From Arenicola marina (taxonomy: Eukaryota; Annelida; Polychaeta; Arenicolidae): a stretch of DNA of 64,000 nt. Below are positions 56,101-62,559 of the stretch, one piece after another. The position numbers and the translations under genes were made by a program. Location: contig OZ025257.1 of NCBI GenBank assembly GCA_964019135.1, positions 41,681,798 to 41,745,797 on the forward strand, written 5' to 3'. Below the pieces are notes generated by a model. It worked only from the letters and a program-made list of their open reading frames with translations. It did not search any database and was not told where the DNA came from. Position 1 is the stretch's first letter. Each line of letters starts with the position of its first letter.

Positions 56101-59100
56101 TCTCTACCTACCTCTTCAGTCTCTTGCTGTATGATGAGGTACGTCTCAATGTCTCTCTCCTTGAGGTAGGGTTCCCGTCTCACCTACCTCTTCAGTCTCT
56201 TGCTGTATGATGAGGTACGTCTCGATGTCTCTCTCCTTGAGGTAGGGTTCCCGCTCCCCTCCACATCCGGGTTCCACTTCGTACGCTCCGTCTAGAGACA
56301 GCAGCGTTGCCTTGGAGATGTGCACGCGACTATCGCAAATAAAACACACAATCAAAACACACAATCAAGTTAACATGATAATCACTCATTCGTTGGAAGT
56401 TGATCACAGGACAGAACAGATAACAGTTCAACATGTTAAGCTTCTGCTAGATTTATTAATGTACATTTAAAAACGAAAAACAACACATTATTTAGGCGAT
56501 AAATTATTCAAATAGTTAAATACATATATATTTTTGTTAAAGCGGGTGTCCAACCTAATTTAATTGCTTTCTGCACCGCAAGTTTACATCCTAAAATTAA
56601 ATTGGTGAGTGTTAACGCTTCGTTTCGGCCGACTGGTAAGGAGAAAAAAATTAAGGCAACCCGCCCCCGGCAATGTCATGCAGCGCGCCATTTTGCCGGG
56701 AGCAGTGACGCATATTGTGACTATTCATATGGCGCGCCTTACGTTATAACTCGCGGAGAGAGAGATCAAGACCGCGATTTACAGATGAACAGCGGCCGTT
56801 CCAAACCGCACAGTAGCGCAAGATCTTAGTGTTTCATGGAAAAGTACCGTCCAAACAAATTTATATACGCCTTGCGACGATTGACTCCGCAACATGCCAT
56901 GATTGGAGTTAGAATCGCAGCTTTTTATATTAGCGATTATCACGCGCTTTTGTTTTGCTCACACAATAGGCGTAATTTCCGGTTTGAATAAATTAGAGTA
57001 TCGCCTCTTGATTGGTCAATCGCGGACACGCCTCCAAAAAGGGCTGCCGCCTGGGTAGGCGGCGAAATCATTCCTGGCGGTTACTTCTAAATTTTAGTGT
57101 GAGCTACAGATAGAACAAAAAATTCTGTCATTTGGAGGATAGACAATTGGGTATTATATGAATCGGTAAAGCAGCGTTAGAGGCCAGGCTGGCGGTTCCC
57201 TTTAACATGTGTTGTTGTTCTCTCTCCTTATAATAGCTACATATATATATCATGTTGTTACTGTATACGCTCGCTCTGTCTTACCCTGGCAGGCCGCCGG
57301 ATTCCATGTGGTTGGCTATTGTGACGTCATCAGACCACACGTCATACTGCCACTTCCGGAGCCCGATCACCCCTGACAACACGGCGCCCGTATGTACCCC
57401 GATGCGCATGTCCACGTTGACCCCTGTGGCCTCGCGGATACTTCTGTTTGGATAGGACAGCGGTGTGTGAGAAAGATGGATGGAGGTGCGCGACACGCAG
57501 ACGGTTTCTGCCTCTTGTTAAAGCAAGAGCTTCGTAACGGCCAACATTCAGTAAAATATCAAGGCAGTAAGCATTGGGATATTCTAAATAAGGAAATAGA
57601 AGTTAGTTAAATCTGCCAAGGAATTAAAAACCATTTCAACCCCGGGTGTCTTGTCGCGTTATTGCACATTATGCAGTATTGATGGGTAAATCTAAGGCTT
57701 AAAGAGCTTATGATATGATTGTTGGATCGTATGGACGTACAGTTCCCTCATGTCATTTTATCACTGTCGGTCAATAGCACTTGGGATAATGTTTATCGTT
57801 GATTTTTATGTACCGACGTTTGATCTTATTTTATCGGATTAAAGGACCGCGGAGTCGTTACGTGTTGGGCATATCCCGAGGCCATGGAGGTAAAGTATAA
57901 AGTACATAGGATGGGGTAGACGTGTTATGGGTGCCGATGGCCAAGGGTGGGTGACACGGGGGGACGACGGGGGGGGGGGGGGGAGGGGGGGTAGAAGGGA
58001 AAAGGGTAATTATAAAACAAATGGAAGGGAAAATTGAAATCCGAGAACATATTTCAAAATAGTGTGTTTTATAAGTTGGCATTGACATGTAGCTGAAGAA
58101 TATATTTATTTTAATAAATGACAATAATATATCCATAAACCACGAAGGACGAAGGAGTGAAAAAGTCAATTTCTTCACATTATATCTGGGTTTATCAGAT
58201 AGGGACTCTTGAAACAACGCATTGATCCTTAATTATTTCCACTGCCATTTCTGTGTGAAATAGAGAAGAACGTTGAACGGTGAGTACTACGTCACAGATG
58301 TGTGTGATCGTGTTATTGCACGGTTTACCAGTGATTAGTAGGCTCTGATAAACACAGAGGTTTAGTAACAAGATTTTATTATTCTTGGAATAACGTCATC
58401 AGGTTTTGGAATCGCTACCTTTTTGTGCCTGTTAACATGAATCTCTTATTTTTGGATCCCAGACTTTTGGCTAACAGTGTAGCTTGCATCGTGCGTTGCT
58501 ATGGCAAACAAAATCTGTGGATGGAATTAATTAGTTAGCGAGAGAGCGAGAGCAGGAAACAGGGAGTTTTGGTTGTCAAAAAAGATTAATTAGGATAACC
58601 AAGGAAATCGGAGTCCTGCGAAACCACCATAGCCTAGACCACCAGGTCAGATTTCCGGTAGGATGATACGATAGGTCTTTTCTTTATTACCGAGTCCGTT
58701 ACTATCACGTGACAGAAAGACATGCACTGATTGGCCAGAGATTTTATGACCTAGCGAGCAGAGCATGTCGTATTCCACCCGACAAGACTTATGGGTCATA
58801 AACTAGCCTATGTGTGTGTCCCAGCGCCAGTCCAGGCGGTAAGATTAGACCTATTGGTCAAATCGTGTCTTCTAGACAGGGCTTTAGACTTTGCTTTTTA
58901 AAAAATACCACGCGCAGACAGATATGATGTAACCGTATATAACATTTCGTATATAATCACCACTAACACAGTGGCTGAGCATGCCCAATAAGTTCAAAAG
59001 CTTATTTAAAATATTGATTTCTGTATGGCCAACTAATTAAAGAGACACACGATTCTTGCCATGTTCCCTCATCACTCTAATGCACTGGGTGTTTTATGAC

Positions 59101-60930
59101 ACGCGCGAGATAAGGACGTAACCCCCACCTACAGTGGCGCCACCAACGGCATTTCGCAAAAGCAGATATTCCTGGGAAATCCTTACCTTATGGCTTCTAT
59201 CATTCGGAGTCCCATAGCGACACAGTTTCTGGCGTGGTTGGGCCTGGAGACGGGTAGTCCAGAGACACAGTAATAACAATCTCCAAGAATCTTGATCCGT
59301 AGACAGTCGTTCTCCTATCACCAAATATCACGTGTATTAGTTCATATATAGCTACCTTATGAAGATGGAAAGCAATCTGCAACAGGGTACTATGTCAGGG
59401 CCTTATGTGTCCTCCGGGTCGTATGTACGTGTCCCTCATCCCCCCGCTACGTGGCGCCACGCTATGAACCTTAAGCCGATGCCCTATTCATAAGCCACAG
59501 GCCCTATCCATAGACTAACTCCTAACCCTCATCCCAATCGCTGACCCCTTCTCTTAAATCCCTGAGCCCTAATCCCCTATCCCTACCCCTTAATCGCTGA
59601 GCCATAATCCCTCATATCTCACCTCTAATCCTAAATCCCTGAGCCTTTGTTAATTCCCAATCCTGACTTCTAAACACGGATCGATGACCCCTAATCCCCA
59701 ATTCCTGACCTATAACTCTCTAATTACCGACTCCAACAATAATCTAGGGAGTACCGTACTAGTATACCCCTATTTAGAATATCTGTATAGATCGAAGCGA
59801 GTGTGCAATGATGTTTGTAGGGTTTTGATTACTTTGTTACCTACAAATCGCAAAAATGAGGAAAAGTTGTCGAGAGTTCTTGGAGTAACCATAGATGAGA
59901 AGGAATGGCGAGCTCTATACCTGCTACCTGTTAATGCATCCTTCAATGAACGACTGAGAAGCTTTCAGTATAGGATTTTACACAGAATTTGTGTCACGAA
60001 TAAGTATCTCCGAATGTGTAGGCTGACAAATTGTGATGCATGCTCTTTTTGTAAATGTGAAACAGAATCTCTCGTCCATCTTTTTTACCATTGTCCAGTT
60101 GTTAATCCCATATGGAATGAACTGGGGCGGGTACTGGCTAAAGCGACAGGCTTCACAGCTGACACATTAATAACAGAGAAAACGGTTTTATTGGGCATTC
60201 GTCTACCCTTTTTTGTGATTTAGTTAATCATATCTTGATGATAGTAAAAAAGTGTATTTATAAATGTAAGTGGGGTAATTCCAAGCCAAGCTTCAAAGGT
60301 GCTGTAAACACAATTAGCTATAGTTATAAACTAGAGAAACTTGGAATGTCCCACACTGCCCTTGCAAAGAAATGGGGACCCGCTGAACCGTTTCTTCAGC
60401 GCTTTACACAAGTTGAGGGGTAAGTGCCGCTGTTAATCTCCGTATTGCGAAACGTTGCATGTATTTTGTACTGTTATGGATACAATAAAAAAAAAAAAAA
60501 AAAAAAAATAATCTAGGGAGTGGAAAGGCGACGAGAGACACATAAGGCCCGACATACGTATTCTGTTTCAATCGTGTGGGGAATGCTATCCTATCTTCCA
60601 ATTAAAGTAATCTCATAATTATAATTCGGTACAACGTTGTCAATATGTGAATTGTTTTCTTTTTTCATTCACTCACAGAATCCAATAATAAAACAAACAA
60701 AAAGGAAAAAACATCCATTGCAATATCATGGTTGCAATATTGTAATATATAACTGCAATATCATAGTTGTCATATAGTGAGTATAATAGATGCCGAATCC
60801 TGGTTTTAGTGAGCATACCTGCGCGAGTGAATCGAATTTTCCAAATAGTTCATTGAGCATGCGCACTAGCTCCGGCGCCGTGCACTCTCCGGCCAGAGGA
60901 GTGAAGTTAACGATATCAGCATACAGAATA
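31094..60930 (-). CDS. ADCY: Transmembrane adenylyl cyclase, ADCY2/4/7 type, partial gene with eighteen exons
   Basis: Converts ATP to cAMP at the plasma membrane under G-protein control. The eighteen exons join in frame into 754 residues. Order: C1a from [18 protein letters not shown] through [26 protein letters not shown] and [20 protein letters not shown] to [11 protein letters not shown]1b with [18 protein letters not shown]; the second set of six membrane spans (exons at 49235, 48481, 47732, two in 46300, one in 45541); C2a with [66 protein letters not shown] and [12 protein letters not shown]; then VKIKGKTHP and the stop. Both C1a metal-binding aspartates (YADIV, ILGDCYY) and the C2 ATP-site K, D, N and R (EKIKT, QYDIW, VNVASR) are present. 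The pattern fits ADCY2, 4 and 7 best. The N terminus and first six spans lie beyond 64000. Confidence 0.9.
31681..31787 (-). CDS. ADCY: ADCY exon: C2a [13 protein letters not shown] / KPQYDIW / VNVASR
   Basis: 35 codons plus two leading bases: [20 protein letters not shown], then [15 protein letters not shown]. It holds the adenine-binding Asp and the catalytic Asn and Arg. Acceptor TTGTCTCTCAG; the donor GTGGAC is weak. This exon's first 18 bases and its acceptor form part of the 68-bp array that fills the upstream intron. Confidence 0.9.
31770..39038 (-). repeat. 68-bp tandem array, about 107 copies, each carrying an ADCY 3' splice site and 18 exon bases
   Basis: The minus-strand unit includes GACGTTGTCTCTCAG|GTTTGAACCACGGCCCTG. 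The part after AG equals the first 18 bases of the exon at 31681-31787. Copies are mostly 95-100 percent identical, with a few recurring variants: CGTC/CATC, GGTTCAA/GGCTTAA, GGGCC/GTGCC, GGTAACA/GGTCACA. Variants cluster by position and recur in blocks, showing multi-unit duplication. The array is about 7.27 kb and fills nearly all of the intron. I see no other feature in it. Confidence 0.95.
39283..39400 (-). CDS. ADCY: ADCY exon: C2a dimer-interface segment
   Basis: It encodes [20 protein letters not shown] and [19 protein letters not shown], matching the family's MVEFAFALVGKLDAINKHSFNDFKLRVG pattern. Acceptor TTTTTGGCAG, donor G|GTAAGT, exit phase 1 completed by the next exon's GT. Confidence 0.87.
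39401..40247 (-). other. ADCY: ADCY intron with tRNA-like SINE and G-rich repeats
   Basis: It holds the tRNA-like element at 39535-39620 and hAT-terminus-like CAGTGGCGGAGCCAGG at about 39646. Twice-repeated CCAGGCGYGGATCC blocks follow near 39700-39770, then a long GT/GGGT low-complexity run (40078-40230) directly against the donor of the exon at 40248. Confidence 0.6.
39535..39620 (+). mobile_element. tRNA-like SINE fragment
   Basis: TATCTAGTTGGTAGAACGG resembles an A box and GTGGGTTTAATTCCCAACG a B box with a stem, at normal spacing. The acceptor stem does not pair, so it is not called as a functional tRNA. Confidence 0.5.
40248..40349 (-). CDS. ADCY: ADCY exon: C2a [17 protein letters not shown]
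   Basis: 34 codons: [20 protein letters not shown], then [14 protein letters not shown]. It includes the adenine-binding lysine region and is nearly identical to vertebrate ADCY2. Acceptor CCCCTTTAG, donor GTGGGC, phase 0. Confidence 0.9.
40350..41190 (-). other. ADCY: ADCY intron
   Basis: Unique AT-rich sequence with a short ACTATAGACTATAG repeat near 40785-40815. Nothing else is recognised. Confidence 0.6.
41191..41337 (-). CDS. ADCY: ADCY exon: C2a [14 protein letters not shown]
   Basis: 49 codons: [49 protein letters not shown]. It is the C2 counterpart of the C1 metal-binding strand, with the usual loss of the metal aspartates (CVMFASI). Acceptor GACGTTGCAG, donor GTGACC, phase 0. Confidence 0.9.
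41575..44875 (-). repeat. 72/74-bp tandem array, about 45 copies, each carrying an ADCY exon end and 5' splice site
   Basis: The minus-strand unit is the last 57 bases of the exon at 44817-44975 plus the first 15 intron bases (GTAAGTCACTTCTAC). Almost every unit has a perfect GTAAGT donor. 72-bp units are 24 codons and stay in frame if read through. Units with an extra AG (74 bp, CGGAGAGAGAAG on the plus strand) break the frame. Plus- and minus-strand open frames of up to about 150 codons here come from the repeat. Each unit also contains CCACGTGG. Confidence 0.93.
44817..44975 (-). CDS. ADCY: ADCY exon: start of C2a, [14 protein letters not shown]
   Basis: 53 codons: [53 protein letters not shown]. 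It matches the family's NLNRVLLENVLPAHVAEHFL. Acceptor GATGACAG (poor pyrimidine tract), donor GTAAGT, phase 0. Confidence 0.9.
45541..45625 (-). CDS. ADCY: ADCY exon: last span of the second membrane domain
   Basis: It encodes [20 protein letters not shown] and VLHILDRQ, a single hydrophobic span before the cytoplasmic C2. Acceptor ATCTCCCTCAG, donor GTAGGC. The leading base completes a Gly codon. Confidence 0.85.
45626..46299 (-). other. ADCY: ADCY intron
   Basis: Unique AT-rich sequence. Several short direct repeats (ATTCTCAGTTCACG, TTCCCAGTTAACG, TTCCCAGTTCACGG near 46085-46190) form a loose tandem set. Confidence 0.55.
46300..46472 (-). CDS. ADCY: ADCY exon: two membrane spans
   Basis: 57 codons: [57 protein letters not shown]. 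It parallels the YFIYSCILGLISCSVFLRVNYELK region of ADCY2. Acceptor ATTTCTTTCAG, donor GTAGGA, exit phase 2. Confidence 0.88.
46473..47219 (-). other. ADCY: ADCY intron with (TA)n
   Basis: Unique AT-rich sequence plus a TA microsatellite at about 47121-47168, close to the next exon's donor. Confidence 0.6.
47220..47285 (-). CDS. ADCY: ADCY exon: extracellular loop of the second membrane domain
   Basis: 22 codons, [22 protein letters not shown], with two cysteines that could bridge. Acceptor CCTTGCAG, donor GTAGAG, phase 0 at both ends. There is no N-glycosylation sequon in this exon, where vertebrate ADCY2 has several in the loop. Confidence 0.8.
47408..47625. repeat. 24-bp tandem repeat, nine copies
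   Basis: The unit is TATTATTATTCATGCCATAA plus TGTA. Copies are almost identical and give spurious repeated open frames on both strands. The array lies in an intron about 125 bases from the exon at 47220-47285 and does not contain a splice site. Confidence 0.9.
47732..47881 (-). CDS. ADCY: ADCY exon: cytoplasmic loop and membrane span
   Basis: 50 codons: [50 protein letters not shown]. The CAKKPL...SPWVR stretch parallels CSKKASPL...RPWPR of ADCY2. Acceptor TTCTACAACAG, donor GTAAGT, phase 0. Confidence 0.87.
48046..48323 (-). mobile_element. tRNA-derived SINE (copy 3, diverged)
   Basis: It has the same body as the other copies (GGTCATATCACGACAATGGA; CTCCGGGGGTAAC) and a GGTTGGTTGG tail on the plus strand. 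The head is decayed (GGGGCTCAAACCACGCACC) and a C-rich insertion sits in the body. It lies in an ADCY intron. Confidence 0.7.
48481..48565 (-). CDS. ADCY: ADCY exon: second span of the second membrane domain
   Basis: 28 codons, [28 protein letters not shown], wholly hydrophobic. The leading base completes an Arg codon. Acceptor TGTCATTTCAG, donor GTGAGT. Confidence 0.85.
48566..49234 (-). other. ADCY: ADCY intron
   Basis: Unique AT-rich sequence, including TATTT repeats near 48625-48645. No other feature is seen. Confidence 0.55.
49235..49414 (-). CDS. ADCY: ADCY exon: end of C1b and first span of the second membrane domain
   Basis: It encodes [59 protein letters not shown]. The acid-basic stretch then DPSFKF before the span fits the family pattern. 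Acceptor TTAAATGTAG, donor GTTAGT (weak), exit phase 2. Confidence 0.83.
49781..49839 (-). CDS. ADCY: ADCY small exon in C1b
   Basis: 59 bases encoding [19 protein letters not shown] plus two bases. It is supported by a strong GTAAGT donor and by being the only bridge that fixes the phase between the exons at 50903 and 49235. The acceptor GAGGGCAG has a poor pyrimidine tract, so the exact 5' edge may differ. Confidence 0.65.
49840..50709 (-). other. ADCY: ADCY intron
   Basis: Unique sequence with a loose tandem set of AGGTCATATGACCAGCCATA-like units (about 50455-50570). No gene is seen. Confidence 0.5.
50710..50889 (-). mobile_element. tRNA-derived SINE (copy 4) next to an ADCY splice donor
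   Basis: Body and partial tRNA-like head (GGTGGTTCGCGCCCCGCTGT, B box mutated). The head is cut off before the A box, and the element edge lies about 13 bases from the donor of the exon at 50903. The gene's intron therefore begins with a few native bases and then SINE sequence. Confidence 0.75.
50903..51046 (-). CDS. ADCY: ADCY exon: C1b, [11 protein letters not shown]
   Basis: 48 codons: [48 protein letters not shown]. It matches the family's KMRASVRMTRYLESWGAAKPFAHL. Acceptor GATTGTCTGCAG, donor GTGAGA, phase 0. The ATG at its start is internal to the protein. Confidence 0.88.
51390..56252 (-). repeat. 77-bp tandem array, about 63 copies, each carrying an ADCY exon end and 5' splice site
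   Basis: The minus-strand unit holds TACCTCAAGGAGAGAGACAT through CAGCAAGAGACTGAAGAG, which are the last 57 bases of the exon at 56188-56329. Donor GTAGGT and GAGACGGGAACCC follow. The unit length is not a multiple of three, so read-through changes frame at each copy. Most copies are 95 percent or more identical; recurrent variants are GATGAG/GATTAG, CCCGTC/CCCATC and GTAGGG/GTGGAG on the plus strand. Confidence 0.94.
56188..56329 (-). CDS. ADCY: ADCY exon: end of C1a, [13 protein letters not shown]
   Basis: It encodes [47 protein letters not shown]. It aligns with GRVHISSVTLEHLNGAYKVE...YLKQHLVKTYFVI. Acceptor TTTGCGATAG, donor GTAGGT, phase 0 exit. The proximal copy of the 77-bp unit is the real exon end. 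Confidence 0.9.
56330..57284 (-). other. ADCY: ADCY intron
   Basis: Unique AT-rich sequence with a GC-richer part near 56655-57080 (CGCGCCATTTTGCCGGGAGC). There is no recognised coding or mobile sequence. Confidence 0.5.
57285..57443 (-). CDS. ADCY: ADCY exon: C1a MRIGVHTG / [10 protein letters not shown]
   Basis: It encodes [52 protein letters not shown]. Nearly colinear with vertebrate ADCY2 C1a ([21 protein letters not shown]). Acceptor CTATCCAAACAG, donor GTAAGA, entry phase 2, exit phase 2. Confidence 0.91.
57444..59186 (-). other. ADCY: ADCY intron
   Basis: Unique AT-rich sequence with a poly-G run near 57959-57990. No gene, RNA or mobile element is recognised. Confidence 0.5.
59187..59314 (-). 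CDS. ADCY: ADCY exon: C1a [16 protein letters not shown]
   Basis: It encodes [42 protein letters not shown]. It holds the second metal-binding aspartate (GDCYY). Acceptor TTTGGTGATAG, donor AAG|GTAAGG, exit phase 2. Confidence 0.91.
59440..59735. repeat. Degenerate CCCTAA-like minisatellite
   Basis: Irregular units of the type CCCCTAATCCCTGAGCC and CTTAATCGCTGAGCC recur every 15-25 bases. Some contain CCCTAA or CCCTAT. It resembles decayed telomere-like or C-rich satellite DNA, but no run of perfect TTAGGG repeats exists. Confidence 0.5.
59753..60506 (+). mobile_element. 5'-truncated Tx1/L1-like LINE with poly-A tail and target duplication
   Basis: The insertion is flanked by identical AATAATCTAGGGAGT at 59738-59752 and 60507-60521 and ends in A-rich ACAATAAAA followed by a long A run. 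It encodes the C-terminal part of a LINE ORF2: [40 protein letters not shown] with a Cys-His knuckle, then [20 protein letters not shown] shift in a T6 run near 60208-60213 breaks the frame. It lies antisense in an ADCY intron. Unmutated target duplications indicate recent arrival. Confidence 0.9.
60819..60930 (-). CDS. ADCY: ADCY exon: C1a [10 protein letters not shown], first exon in window
   Basis: It encodes [20 protein letters not shown] and [17 protein letters not shown]. It contains the first metal-binding aspartate. The usual ADIVGFT reads ADIVNFT here, a Gly-to-Asn change. Acceptor CATCTGTTACAG, donor GTATGC, exit phase 0. Its acceptor and first 11 or so bases form the 43-bp array next to it. 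Confidence 0.91.
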
Positions 60931-61650
60931 CTGTAACAGATGGAGGGTAAGTCTAGGTCATACATGCATAATACTGCAACAGGTGGAGGGTAAGCCTAGG
61001 TCATACATACAGAATACTGTAACAGATGGAGGGTAAGCCTTGGTCATACATACATAATACTGCAACAGGTGGAGGGTAAGCCTAGGTCATACATACAGAA
61101 TACTGTAACAGATGGAGGGTAAGCCTAGGTCATACATACAGAATACTGTAACAGATGGGAGGGTAGGCCTAGGTCATACATACAGAATACTGTAACAGAT
61201 GGAGGGTAAGCCTAGGTCATACATACAGAATACTGTAACAGATGGAGGGTAAGCCTAGGTCATACATACAGAATAATGTAACAGATGGGAGGGTAGGCCT
61301 AGGTCATCCATATAGAATACTGTAACAGATGGGAGGGTAGGCCTAGGTCATACATACAGAATACTGTAATAGATGGGAAGGTAGGCCTAGGTCATACATA
61401 CAGAATACTGTAACAGATGGAGGGTAAGCCTAGGTCATACATACAGAATACTGTAACAGATGGGAGGGTAGGCCTAGGTCATACATACAGAATACTGTAA
61501 CAGATGGGAAGGTAGGCCTAGATCATATGCACAGAATACTGTAACAGATGGGAGGGTAGGCCTAAAGACACAGAAGACTATAACAGATGAGAGGGTAGGC
61601 CTCGGTCATATGTACAGAATACTGCAACAGATTGAGGGTAAGCCTTGGTC
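60931..61650 (-). repeat. 43-bp tandem array, about 17 copies, each carrying an ADCY 3' splice site
   Basis: The minus-strand unit includes CCTCCATCTGTTACAG|TATTCTGTATG, equal to the acceptor and first bases of the exon at 60819-60930. Some units are 44 bp (ATGGGAGGG on the plus strand). Decay increases with distance from the exon (for example 61560-61590). Confidence 0.92.
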
Positions 61651-62064
61651 ATAGGTTAATCTGCATGCTGTGTTTTTCCTTACATAATATTTACAAACGA
61701 TTGCCCTTTCATATTAACTGCTCCGCACCCGCCCCCAACAGGTTGGCTGCCTTATATACCCTTCCACCTGACCTTAATGTGTGCCGTAACTTGTTTTCTG
61801 ATCTGATCTAGGGTGACATTGCCAGAATACCATACACAGGAAGGCACCATGCAGCCATTAATGTAAACAAAAAGTGAAATATACTAAACTCTTCCCACTG
61901 TGACCTTCACTTGCGTCACAATAATGAAATCACATGAAATGTTGGTGTTTTAGGCCGCTTTTGTGCACACAAGGGCTAAATTGGCCAAGGAATCTCCCGG
62001 AACGATGAAGGATGAAGGGATGAAACATGCCCCAGATTAGGTGCCCAGGCCCTGATTGGAACCC
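61651..62064 (-). other. ADCY intron sequence with SINE body
   Basis: Unique sequence leading into a SINE-like body (about 61945-62064) that ends in the tRNA-like unit repeated next. No coding sequence is recognised. Confidence 0.45.
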
Positions 62065-62487
62065 AGGACCTATTGATCTGCGGTCTAGTGCGCTAGCCAC
62101 TACACCGGGGAGGCCCCAGAACCTATTGATCTGCGGTCTAGTGCGCTAGCCACTACACCAGGGAGGCCCCAGGACCTATTGATCTGCGGTCTAGTGCGCT
62201 AGCCACTACACCAGGGAGGCCCCAGGACCTATTGATCTGCGGTCTAGTGCGCTAGCCACTACACCAGGGAGGCCCCAGGGCCTATTGATCTGCGGTCTAG
62301 TGCGCTAGCCACTACACCAGGGAGGCCCCAGGACCTATTGATCTGCGGTCTAGTGCGCTAGCCACTACACCAGGGAGGCCCCAGTGCCTATTGATCTGCG
62401 GTCTAGTGCGCTAGCCACTACACCAGGGAGGCCCCAGGACCTATTGATCTGCGGTCTAGTGCGCTAGCCACTACACCAGGGAGGGCC
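62065..62487 (-). repeat. 53-bp tandem array of a tRNA-like SINE head, about 8 copies
   Basis: The minus-strand unit reads CCTGGTGTAGTGGCTAGCGC, then ACTAGACCGCAGATCAATAG and GTCCTGGG. TAGTGGCTAGCGC fits an A box. The outermost copy near 62065 continues into GGTCCTGGGTTCCAATCAGG, a B-box-like end. The head of a tRNA-derived SINE has thus been amplified in place. Confidence 0.8.
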
Positions 62488-62559
62488 CAGCGTCAGACTA
62501 ATGAAGACATCTTTCCAACGTAACGTTTTACATTAGGCAAAAGACATTGCACATAGCAT

